Shown here piece after piece: positions 39,771 to 46,864 of a stretch of 46,864 bases of DNA. The stretch comes from UBA6168 sp964442355 (lineage in GTDB: Bacteria > Bacteroidota > Bacteroidia > Chitinophagales > Saprospiraceae). The notes under the pieces were generated by a model, which made no database searches, was not told where the DNA came from, and was given only the letters and a program-made list of their open reading frames with translations. Position 1 is the stretch's first letter. Every line of letters starts with the position of its first letter. The translations under genes and the position numbers were made by a program. The stretch spans positions 1 to 46,864 of the forward strand of contig CAYTZS010000015.1 of assembly GCA_964442355.1 (NCBI GenBank). Direction: 5' to 3'.

Positions 39771-42700
39771 TATTCCACCGCCACGTACCCCTGCAAAACC
39801 GTCCCCTTTCCGTCATTTAAACGGAGCTGGTAGAAGTAGGTGCCCGGCGGCAGCGGCTGCCCGTTGTACGTACCACCCCAGTCGTTTTGGTAGTCGTTGG
39901 CCTCAAAAACCGTCGCCCCCCAGCGGTTGAAAATCAAGATGCTGCTGCCCGGCCAACCAGCGGCACAGGGGATGACGAACACGTCGTCCAGCCCGTCGCC
40001 ATCGGGGGTGATAAGGTTCGGGCGGAAGCAGTCTGTGGCAGCCACGGAGCCGTCCAACGAGATGCGCACTGTGGCCTCATCGCAGACGTCGGGGCAGGTC
40101 ATGGAGCAGAGGCGGTAACGGAAAGCATCCTCGCCGAAAGCGTTGGGGTAAGGGATGTACGTCACTTCGCCCGTGCCATTTTCGAGCAGTTGCCCTTTTA
40201 TTGGTTTTGTCAAAACCTGAAACTCAAATTCGGGCAGATTCAGCGTGAAATCATTTTCCAACAGGTTGATATTCAGCAAACTATCGTTGAGCGGCAGTGA
40301 GTAGAAATCCTCCACGGCCCTCACGTTTTCCAGAAAAACTACCGCCGTGTCACTGCCGACGCCGGGGCACATGCCGTTGGTCAGTGTCCAAACGAAGTGG
40401 TTCTCGCCGGGCAGCAGGCCCAGCACCGTCGTGTGGGCGGAGGCAGGTTGAACGACCGTAGCTCCATCGAGCGGCGTCCAATGGCCAGCACCAACCGTTG
40501 GCGGGGTGGCTTGCAGCATGGGGATTTCGCTCGCTTCGCAAATGGTCTGGTCGTCGCCCGCGAAGGCCGTGCCCGTTTGTGCTGGTACGATTTGCAGGTT
40601 GAACGGGGCGGAAAGCATTGATTCACAGCCATTTATCGCAACAGATGCGAAATAGTTGCCGTTTTGGGCAGTACTCAAATTTGCTAATACAGCCGTGTCT
40701 CCACCCGTTTGAAACGGCTGCCCATTTTGCCCAAAATAAAAACTGTATACTGCCCCGACCTCGGCATTGATCACTGAAAGCTGCACGTTTGAGCTTTCAC
40801 AAGCGGTGGTTGCGCCTCCCAAAATCGGTGTTTCGGGCGTCTCCTGCACAAAAACCGCCGTCTCGAAAGCCAGCGTTGTTGAGCACTCTGGGAAGCCGAT
40901 GACCACGAGAAAGTCGCCTGCTTGCGCTGTTTCCACGGCCTCCAAAACCGGGTTCGGTACATCAGCGAAAAAGCCCGCCGGCCCGTACCAGTGGTAGCTC
41001 GCACCGGGCAGCAGCGTCGCAGAAAGCTGAACATCCGTGCCCTCGCAGGCGGGGGTGAGCGCATTGGTCGGGTTGGTGGCCAGCACTCCAGTTGGCAGAG
41101 AAAGTACAGTCAGCGAGGCTAAGTTCGACGGCTGTGTTTGGCAGCCGTCAGCAGTGATTTTTACGAAGTAACTTCCTGATTGTGAGGTATTTACCGAAGG
41201 TGAAACATAGGTTGGGAAGTCGGTCGTGGCAAGTTGTTGGACATTGTTGCCATCGCTGAAAAACCAGTTGTAGCTCACACTGTTGCCAGCGGCGGGCGTG
41301 GCGTCGAGTTGGAGCGTTTCACCTTCGCAAAGCACGGCGTCTGCCACTGTCACCGTTGGCGTGGCGGGCATCGAACCGACCTCCACGGCCACGCTTTGCG
41401 GAGCAGAAACGCAGCCCTCGGCACTTGTGAGCGTGAGCGTGTAGCTGCCTTCATTTTGCGGAGCAATAGAGGAAAATGAAAGTGGAAATGGCCCTGCCGC
41501 TGCTGTCGAACTAGTAAATGAGAAACTATTCGGCCCTGCCCAAGTGAACTGCACGGGGGCGGTCATCGGTACACCGTTGGAGGCGCTGAGGCTCACCGGA
41601 CTGTCCTCGCAAAACGTGCCACCGCCAGTCAAATTGGCGATGACCGGAGCAGGATTGACGGGCACGAAGGTCGTCGCCAGTGCCTCGGTAGGGCAGCCAT
41701 TCGTTTTTACAACCAATTGAAAATCAGTGGAATCAGAAATTATCAAGGTAGGATTTTGCTCTACGGAGACGAGTTGTCCAGCGACCTTCCACTCGTAGCT
41801 GACGCTGGGTTGGCTGGCAGCAAATAATTGCACCATTCCGCCCTCGCAAACTGCACCGCCGTTCCAAGCCACCGCAACGGGGTCGGGCAAAATAGTTGCC
41901 GGAATGGGCGCCGATAGTGGACTTGGACAGGTGTTCACAATGGTTTTTACCAAAAATGGGGGTACGGCCAACGGGTCGTTAACAGAAAGCGTGAGTGTAG
42001 CCTCTCCAGTGCCGACAGGTTCGCCGTTGGCGTTCTGCCACTCGTAGTTCACCGTACCAAAGTTGGAAGGATTTTGCACCGTCAGGAGGATTTCAGCGCC
42101 GGGGCAAACCGGACTGTTGGAAGCTACGAGCGGCGCAGGTGGCACTGGCAAAATGCCGTCTATCACCAAATTGGCAGTGGCTGTGCAGCCGTTGATGCCA
42201 GTGACAGTGAGCTGGTAGGCTCCAATGCTGCTGAAGTTGGTTTGGTAAATAACGGGGGTCGGCGAGTCAGAAGTGAAGCCGCCGGGCCCCGTCCAGTGCC
42301 AGTTGACGATGCCATTTTGGTTGGACAAAAATTGCAGCACGCCGCCCTCGCAGGGTTGACTGAGAAAAAAATCTGCGTTGGGTTGGGGCTGGTCCAGCAC
42401 GTCCACCGGGTAGCTGGCCGATTCGACGACGCAGCCGTCCACGGTTGCCCGTAGCATGTAATTGCCTTCGGAAATGGATTGTATTCCATTGAAAATCAAT
42501 GTGTTGGATGTTTGCCCAAACACTGGCGTAGTGCCCTTGAACCATTGGTAGCTCACTTGTGAGCCTGCGTACGGAAGCACGGAGAGCGTTAGGTCGTCTC
42601 CGGGGCAGGCCGGGCCGGTACTTTGTACAAGCGGTTGGGCCACGGGGTCGGGGATTCCTGTGACTAGCACGGCTTGCGTTGCGGAGCAACCAAAAACATT

Positions 42701-44950
42701 GCTCACCTGCACGGTGTACGTGCCATTGGTGGTGGCATTTGCTGCCGAAATAACCGGGTTTGCGGCTTGTGAGGCAAAGCCGTTCGGCCCTGACCAAGCG
42801 AAGCTGAGACCCGTGCCATTGGCGTTGGCCGAAAGCGTGAGGGGCTTCGGCGAACAATCGGTGGCGGGGGTGTACTGATGCTGCGGGCTGAGGCTTGGCG
42901 GTTGGTTGAGCGAAATCGTTGCAAATGCTGGCACACTGGACACGCAACCGTCTTGCCAGACGAGCAACTGAAACGTTTGTGAAGTCAAAACACTGGTTAT
43001 AAGTGGGTTAGGTTGTGTCGAAAACAACGTACTGTCGCCCTGAAGCCGCCATTCGTAGGTAGCGCCGGGTAGCGGATTGGAGAGTAGTTGGGCAGTTCCA
43101 CCGGGGCAAGTAGGGCCGCTGGTCTCGGCAAATGCCTGCGGCCTTGGCTTGATGAGCGTCGCCACAGGGGCACTCATCGCCGTGCATCCATGCTCGTCAG
43201 TGACTTGCACTTGCCAGTTGCCGGAAATGTAGGCCGACATGGTCGGGTCAATGAACGTAAAAGTATCGGTCGTGGTGACCACGGGAAGCACCGAGCCAAG
43301 AGGCCCGTACCAATCAAAAGCTGTGGCGTTGGCAGTGGTAAACAACTTGAGCTTTTCGCCAAAACAAACCGGGCCATTGGTCAAAATATCTGGTACGGCG
43401 GGCTGAGTATGCACCTGCAAACTAACCGAAGCAGTAGCGGGTTCGCAACCGGGAGCGTTGAGCAACAACGTGTAATTGCCTGATTGGTAATCGTTTATGT
43501 TGAAAATGACGGGGTCGGCAAAAGTCGGGTTGAAGCCCTGTGGTCCTGACCACGAGAGGTTGGCGTTGGCTGGCAGTGGGTTCGGTGACATGATTTTGAG
43601 CTGAACGTCTGAGCCTGCGCAGACCGAAATTGGGGCTTCGAGTTGAACGTCAACGACCGTGCTGGGCAGCAGTTCGATGGACTGCCCACTGACCGTCACC
43701 AGGCAGCCAAACTTCTTGCCACGTACCTGTGGCTGGTAGTTTCCGGCTGACAGGCCACCAAAGTAGTTGTCGGGCGACCAGTTTTGCCCACCGTCAATGC
43801 TGAATTCAAGGTTAGGGGTACCGTGCCCGAACAGCCGAAGCATACCGTTCGTGCCACCCAGGCAAACAACTGGATTGGCCGACTGCACACTGTCCAGCTG
43901 TACCAAACCATCGGTGAACTGGCAACCGACACAGGGGGCGGCGTCGAGTGAGCTGAGGCAGAGTGGTACGTTTACTTCGCTAAATCCAAAGCGAGCAACC
44001 TGTCCGAGACTTGCTGCAAGTGAGTTCGGTGGCAAAAACGGGTCGTTGTTTTTTACCAAAAAAATGGAGTCGCCTTGGCAACTCCCGCCGTTTGCGAAGC
44101 GCAAAATGGGGGTTGTCGTGCTTGGCAGAAGATTCAAGCCGAGGCTTGTTGCGTTGAGCCGGAATGTAATATAGTCATGTGCATTGTCCTCAGCAGGACT
44201 GTCGTGACGGGAAGCATTGCCGAATGAAAACTGGCCGGGGAGCAGGTTCGTGAGTTCGTGAATTTGAAAAAAATTGGTCGGTACCCGCAGCGAAACTTGC
44301 ACATGCGTGAGTGGGCTAGTGGCTGTGAATGCTGCATCCGTGACCAGTGAGATTTGGTAGAAATTGTCGGAAAGCAACTCCAATTCGCAGGCAATCAAAC
44401 AGTTAGCAAAACGAAAGCAATCGGCAGTGCCATCGTCGTAACGTCCACTGACGGCATTGGTTTGGCCTAGCCCCTCGATGACGAACTCGCTGCGCACGGG
44501 CAGTCCGAGTGAGTTGGGCGGCAGGAAGGGGTCGTTGGCGGGGTGCATGATGTCGAGCGAGCCAGTGCAGCCGAGGCGGTTTTTGAAAGAAAAAAGCGGC
44601 ACATCCTGCCCGGCAGGGTAGTTGGTCGCATCTGTTGGGGCGGCAAGGCTGAAAAGGGCATAGTCAACGCCGGGGTTTTCGGCGGGGTGCTGTACGAGGT
44701 TGGCCAACTGCCACTGTCCGACGTGGCTGGTCAGCGTCTCCACTTCGAAAGCACCGGTCGGCACGGTGATGGCTACCTGGGCCGAGTGTGTGACGTTGTC
44801 GAGGGGGGGCAGCAGGTCGGTTTGCGAACGGGCAAATGCGGTGTAGGTGACGCCATCGGGTTGGAGTTGGAGCTTAAGTTCGATTTGGCCAAAGGCCGAT
44901 GTGGCTATTGCGCAAGCAAATAGTGTCAGTAAGTGCAGTGGGTTTTTCAT
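39770..44950 (-). CDS. Giant multi-domain (Ig/PKD-like) secreted protein with type B T9SS sorting domain
   Basis: A 1726-residue exported protein with a signal peptide (MKNPLHLLTLFACAIATSAF). The first about 400 residues are two related beta-sandwich modules with Asn/Pro-rich DPFLPPNSLG segments. From about 420 onwards there are a dozen or so modules of roughly 80 residues following the pattern PVCxG...L...ANxxYxWxGPxGF...NPVI, with Cys pairs, as in the Ig/PKD-like repeats of Bacteroidota adhesins. The last about 90 residues (FRPNLITPDGDGLDDVFVIP, ILIFNRWGATVFEA, GTYFYQLRLNDGKG) form the gliding-motility-type (type B) sorting domain. It is probably a cell-surface adhesin whose export depends on the adjacent PorP/SprF. 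ATG at 44950 is preferred to TTG at 44962. Confidence 0.93.
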   Translation of the reverse strand: MKNPLHLLTLFACAIATSAFGQIELKLQLQPDGVTYTAFARSQTDLLPPLDNVTHSAQVAITVPTGAFEVETLTSHVGQWQLANLVQHPAENPGVDYALFSLAAPTDATNYPAGQDVPLFSFKNRLGCTGSLDIMHPANDPFLPPNSLGLPVRSEFVIEGLGQTNAVSGRYDDGTADCFRFANCLIACELELLSDNFYQISLVTDAAFTATSPLTHVQVSLRVPTNFFQIHELTNLLPGQFSFGNASRHDSPAEDNAHDYITFRLNATSLGLNLLPSTTTPILRFANGGSCQGDSIFLVKNNDPFLPPNSLAASLGQVARFGFSEVNVPLCLSSLDAAPCVGCQFTDGLVQLDSVQSANPVVCLGGTNGMLRLFGHGTPNLEFSIDGGQNWSPDNYFGGLSAGNYQPQVRGKKFGCLVTVSGQSIELLPSTVVDVQLEAPISVCAGSDVQLKIMSPNPLPANANLSWSGPQGFNPTFADPVIFNINDYQSGNYTLLLNAPGCEPATASVSLQVHTQPAVPDILTNGPVCFGEKLKLFTTANATAFDWYGPLGSVLPVVTTTDTFTFIDPTMSAYISGNWQVQVTDEHGCTAMSAPVATLIKPRPQAFAETSGPTCPGGTAQLLSNPLPGATYEWRLQGDSTLFSTQPNPLITSVLTSQTFQLLVWQDGCVSSVPAFATISLNQPPSLSPQHQYTPATDCSPKPLTLSANANGTGLSFAWSGPNGFASQAANPVISAANATTNGTYTVQVSNVFGCSATQAVLVTGIPDPVAQPLVQSTGPACPGDDLTLSVLPYAGSQVSYQWFKGTTPVFGQTSNTLIFNGIQSISEGNYMLRATVDGCVVESASYPVDVLDQPQPNADFFLSQPCEGGVLQFLSNQNGIVNWHWTGPGGFTSDSPTPVIYQTNFSSIGAYQLTVTGINGCTATANLVIDGILPVPPAPLVASNSPVCPGAEILLTVQNPSNFGTVNYEWQNANGEPVGTGEATLTLSVNDPLAVPPFLVKTIVNTCPSPLSAPIPATILPDPVAVAWNGGAVCEGGMVQLFAASQPSVSYEWKVAGQLVSVEQNPTLIISDSTDFQLVVKTNGCPTEALATTFVPVNPAPVIANLTGGGTFCEDSPVSLSASNGVPMTAPVQFTWAGPNSFSFTSSTAAAGPFPLSFSSIAPQNEGSYTLTLTSAEGCVSAPQSVAVEVGSMPATPTVTVADAVLCEGETLQLDATPAAGNSVSYNWFFSDGNNVQQLATTDFPTYVSPSVNTSQSGSYFVKITADGCQTQPSNLASLTVLSLPTGVLATNPTNALTPACEGTDVQLSATLLPGASYHWYGPAGFFADVPNPVLEAVETAQAGDFLVVIGFPECSTTLAFETAVFVQETPETPILGGATTACESSNVQLSVINAEVGAVYSFYFGQNGQPFQTGGDTAVLANLSTAQNGNYFASVAINGCESMLSAPFNLQIVPAQTGTAFAGDDQTICEASEIPMLQATPPTVGAGHWTPLDGATVVQPASAHTTVLGLLPGENHFVWTLTNGMCPGVGSDTAVVFLENVRAVEDFYSLPLNDSLLNINLLENDFTLNLPEFEFQVLTKPIKGQLLENGTGEVTYIPYPNAFGEDAFRYRLCSMTCPDVCDEATVRISLDGSVAATDCFRPNLITPDGDGLDDVFVIPCAAGWPGSSILIFNRWGATVFEANDYQNDWGGTYNGQPLPPGTYFYQLRLNDGKGTVLQGYVAVE

Positions 44951-45297
44951 CGAGTAATGCAAAATACGTGCTGGGCTGTTATCGAGCCAATTGGGTGTTG
45001 CCTGACGTTGTTTTTGCCTGAAGCTGTATAGAAGTTGCGGGTCGGAATTGTCAGTTTTAACTTTTACTGATTCCTAAACACCTGATTTTATGGATATTGG
45101 AAAGATAAGGGGCCGTCAGCCCATGGGATATTCATGTACACATTTGCTTGCAAGTTTTGTGCCGTAGGAAGTTGATTTGGAAAGTTTTTTTAATTTGTTC
45201 TCGGTGGCCACTTGTTCGGCAATATGTCTGTTCGGTTGAGGAGGGATGTTGATGATAAAAAAGCATTGCATTAGCCCAATCGCCAGCCAAACTGATG
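44951..45297. other. Intergenic region upstream of the giant cargo gene
   Basis: No gene that I can support. On the minus strand TATCTTTC (45107-45100) fits the -7 consensus except its last base and would give a leader of about 140 nt. A weak stem ending in a T-run near 45255-45297 may terminate the upstream gene. No word palindrome is present here. Confidence 0.4.
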
Positions 45298-46230
45298 CTA
45301 ATTTTTGTAAAACAGTACCCTGTGCTCCTCCACGTATTTCCCAACGATACTCACCCAGTTGCCCCGCTCGTCGAAGGTATAGACAATAGGCTCGCCCTCA
45401 TAGGTGCGGGTAACGACCGTCTGGCCTTGGCCATTCTTGCTGGTTTTATACTTGATGGGGCCACCAAATCCCTTCACCAGAAACTTTCTTTTTTTGCTGT
45501 CAAAATCATAATACCCCACGTTTTGGAGCAAGCCTTTTTTGTCCCTTTCAAGCGTGTTTTCAACGCCGGGCCTGCTTTCGCCTTTTTTGACGGTTCGGGT
45601 ATCCATCTTTACCAACTGCCCATTCTTCCATTCAAAATTGATTTCCCGCCATTCCGAGCCATCTTCGGCAAGCCCACGGTGGTTCCGTATTTGGACGATA
45701 TGGCCATAATTGTCAAATTCCTGATAGGTTAGCAATTGGTCATTTTCCCGCATGCGCCAATATTCTTTATTCCCTTCATAAACGACATACATCGAGCCGC
45801 CCGATTTGGAGGTGGTGCTGTCCAGTTTCCAATCATTTGAATAATGGTATTCCAATTCTGTTTGGCCCCGTTGGGTGATGTTTTTAAGGAGTTTGCCAGT
45901 AGCCTTGGAATAAACTTCCGTGCCGTAATCAGGTTTGTCCATCTCAAAAAACAAGTGGAAAATAGTATCCGCTTCGATGATGGTCCTATTGGTCCAATAG
46001 GAGCGTTTGCCGTTTTCTACCCGGTAATAATAAAAGGAATCCAATTGGCCCAAGATGACATCTGCTTTCTTGGTCAACATGCTGTTCTCGCCGGGGGCCA
46101 AGGCGTAGCCAGAACGGTGGTTTTCGTGCCAGTCAACGAACTGGAGCAGGGAGTCCAAGCGGAGGGTGCCGGGCTGTGCTTGGCCCGCCAAGGAAAAGAT
46201 AAGGAACAGGTAGATGGGTAGTTGTTTCAA
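45298..46230 (-). CDS. Secreted hypothetical protein with YD-like repeats (310 aa)
   Basis: Exported protein with signal peptide (MKQLPIYLFLIFSLAGQAQ). The only start codon in the open frame is TTG at 46230, because an in-frame TAA lies four codons upstream. The mature part consists of short beta-hairpin units with Tyr, Gly and Asn (TYQEFDNYGHIVQIRNHRGL, RTYEGEPIVYTFDERGNWVS), recalling YD/toxin_2-like or RHS-like repeats. No enzyme motif seen. It ends about 350 bp upstream of the giant cargo gene; a functional link is not shown. Confidence 0.7.
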   Translation of the reverse strand: MKQLPIYLFLIFSLAGQAQPGTLRLDSLLQFVDWHENHRSGYALAPGENSMLTKKADVILGQLDSFYYYRVENGKRSYWTNRTIIEADTIFHLFFEMDKPDYGTEVYSKATGKLLKNITQRGQTELEYHYSNDWKLDSTTSKSGGSMYVVYEGNKEYWRMRENDQLLTYQEFDNYGHIVQIRNHRGLAEDGSEWREINFEWKNGQLVKMDTRTVKKGESRPGVENTLERDKKGLLQNVGYYDFDSKKRKFLVKGFGGPIKYKTSKNGQGQTVVTRTYEGEPIVYTFDERGNWVSIVGKYVEEHRVLFYKN

Positions 46231-46245
46231 GTTGTTTTGTTAATG

Positions 46246-46365
46246 TCAGTTTTGGCTTTTGATGGGGGCAATAGCGAACCATAGACTTTGGCCAACAAAG
46301 TCCAGCCTGCCTATTTTATCCAATAAAATCAAGCAACTGGCGTCAGTGATGATAACGGCGAGCAT
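46246..46365 (-). pseudogene. Truncated DUF3368 (PIN-like) toxin
   Basis: A 39-codon frame that starts inside the 3' end of the UPF0175 gene (23-bp overlap) and reads MLAVIITDASCLILLDKIGR, then LDFVGQ, followed by unrelated residues and TGA. The beginning matches the N-terminus of DUF3368 PIN-like toxins, with the first acidic metal ligand in ITDAS; intact members have about 155 residues. All other catalytic positions are missing, so the toxin is dead. Confidence 0.65.
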
Positions 46366-46594
46366 TCAGCAGGTCTTTTCCGAGGTCTTCGGCTGGATGG
46401 TTGACAAGGTAAACGCCCACATCAGCGAGCAATTCCATTAAGTTTGCCATAGAGTAACCGGCCAATTCAGCAGCTTGACCAAGCGTCAATTTCCCTTTTT
46501 CATAAAGCCGGGAAGCAACGAGGAGTTTAACCTCTTTCGCCTCCATGCCCGCACTATCGGGTATTCCCAAAGTGACTGATGTTGTCTGCCCCAT
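46343..46594 (-). CDS. UPF0175-family antitoxin-like protein
   Basis: An 83-residue protein with the UPF0175 pattern: GIPDSAGMEAKEVKLLVASR, then LYEKGKLTLGQAAELAGYSM and LMELLADVGVYLVNH. Members are DNA-binding antitoxins paired with DUF3368 PIN-like toxins. Here the partner gene is reduced to its first 39 codons (46246-46365). The ATG at 46594 is preferred to the TTG at 46618. Confidence 0.8.
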   Translation of the reverse strand: MGQTTSVTLGIPDSAGMEAKEVKLLVASRLYEKGKLTLGQAAELAGYSMANLMELLADVGVYLVNHPAEDLGKDLLNARRYHH

Positions 46595-46625
46595 TTGATT
46601 TTTCTTAAATGATAACAAATTGCCC

Positions 46626-46864
46626 TCACGCCCTACTCACCCTCACACTAACCACCTTATACTCCGGGCAATGTGCAATCTCGTCCGTCACGCCCGACGT
46701 CACGTTGTTCACCTCCAACTCTGGGAAGTGGAAAGTTGTGCTTAGGATGCCCGGTTTAACGTCGTCGGTTATATGAGCCTTCACCCGGCATTCTCCACGG
46801 GGACTTTCCACCTTGACGAAATCGCCATTCCGGGTGCGCCCGACCGTGCCGCAATCACGCTTGC
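46626..46864 (-). CDS. Formate dehydrogenase-type molybdoenzyme, C-terminal end (partial)
   Basis: The frame enters from the right edge of the window and ends at 46626; only the last 78 residues are visible. They form the end of the molybdopterin-dinucleotide-binding domain: VGRTRNGDFVKVESPRGECR, then VTSGVTDEIAHCPEYKVVSV. This arrangement (dGdxVxVxSxRG... pGxxxxxFHFPE... PEYK) is typical of the large subunit of NAD-linked or cytosolic formate dehydrogenases. The upstream catalytic part, including the Cys/selenocysteine position, is outside the window, so the substrate is inferred. Confidence 0.8.
   Translation of the reverse strand, partial: KRDCGTVGRTRNGDFVKVESPRGECRVKAHITDDVKPGILSTTFHFPELEVNNVTSGVTDEIAHCPEYKVVSVRVSRA

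Noticed and set aside
45132..45344. 70-codon minus-strand frame overlapping the secreted unknown protein
   Set aside because: It overlaps the end of a better-supported gene, shows no motif and lies partly in promoter-like DNA.

Overview
The window looks like a chromosomal segment of a Bacteroidota bacterium, most likely of the Saprospiraceae/Chitinophagales type. The evidence is type IX secretion hardware and cargo (a PorP/SprF protein, a type A and a type B C-terminal sorting domain), a hybrid two-component system beside a glycosidase, Bacteroidota-style promoters (TAnnTTTG, here often CACCTTTG), weak Shine-Dalgarno signals and many intergenic inverted repeats. No rRNA, tRNA or CRISPR array was seen. 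The assignment rests on these features, not on a database search.

Layout. 1-8.7 kb: OmpA-family protein, divergent formate-tetrahydrofolate ligase, a small conserved protein, a PI-PLC-like lipoprotein, a CHAD protein, an M48-like lipoprotein without a zinc motif, RmlA and a degenerate single-domain receiver. 8.8-10.9 kb: fused E1 alpha/beta 2-oxo-acid dehydrogenase. 11-25.2 kb: a potassium locus with kup, a sensor-kinase-like protein lacking its phospho-histidine, an N-terminal-only KdpD, an outer-membrane barrel, kdpC, kdpB, kdpA, kdpF and a further 27-residue membrane peptide. A low-GC RES-domain gene interrupts the locus, and kdpE plus a C-terminal-only KdpD follow. 25.4-28.1 kb: three unrecognised genes. 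28.3-34.2 kb: GH51 arabinofuranosidase and a hybrid two-component regulator. 34.2-36.3 kb: two diverged copies of an operator-promoter-micro-ORF-hairpin module, one in front of an alpha-carbonic anhydrase and one, split by a MITE, in front of a type IX cargo protein. 38-46.9 kb: a free-standing sorting-domain-like protein, PorP/SprF with a giant Ig/PKD-like type B cargo, a secreted unknown, a UPF0175 antitoxin with a broken toxin, and the 3' end of a formate dehydrogenase-type molybdoenzyme.

How parts work together. Kdp and Kup appear to form one regulon. A 19-bp motif with two 11-bp-phased half-sites, very like the E. coli KdpE site as I recall it, lies 31 or 41 bp upstream of a CACCTTTG box in front of kup, the kdp operon and kdpD-C/kdpE. 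KdpD is split at the boundary between its cytosolic sensor half and its membrane/kinase half.

The most unusual theme is a set of inverted repeats whose arms are tandem short words, mostly 7-mers. A different one sits in almost every intercistronic gap of the kdp locus. Related elements supply stop codons to neighbouring genes and lie in frame inside coding sequence: three in the hybrid regulator, one of them inside its receiver domain, and one in the E1 fusion linker. The duplicated micro-ORF module is the best candidate for an undescribed small regulatory or membrane-peptide system.
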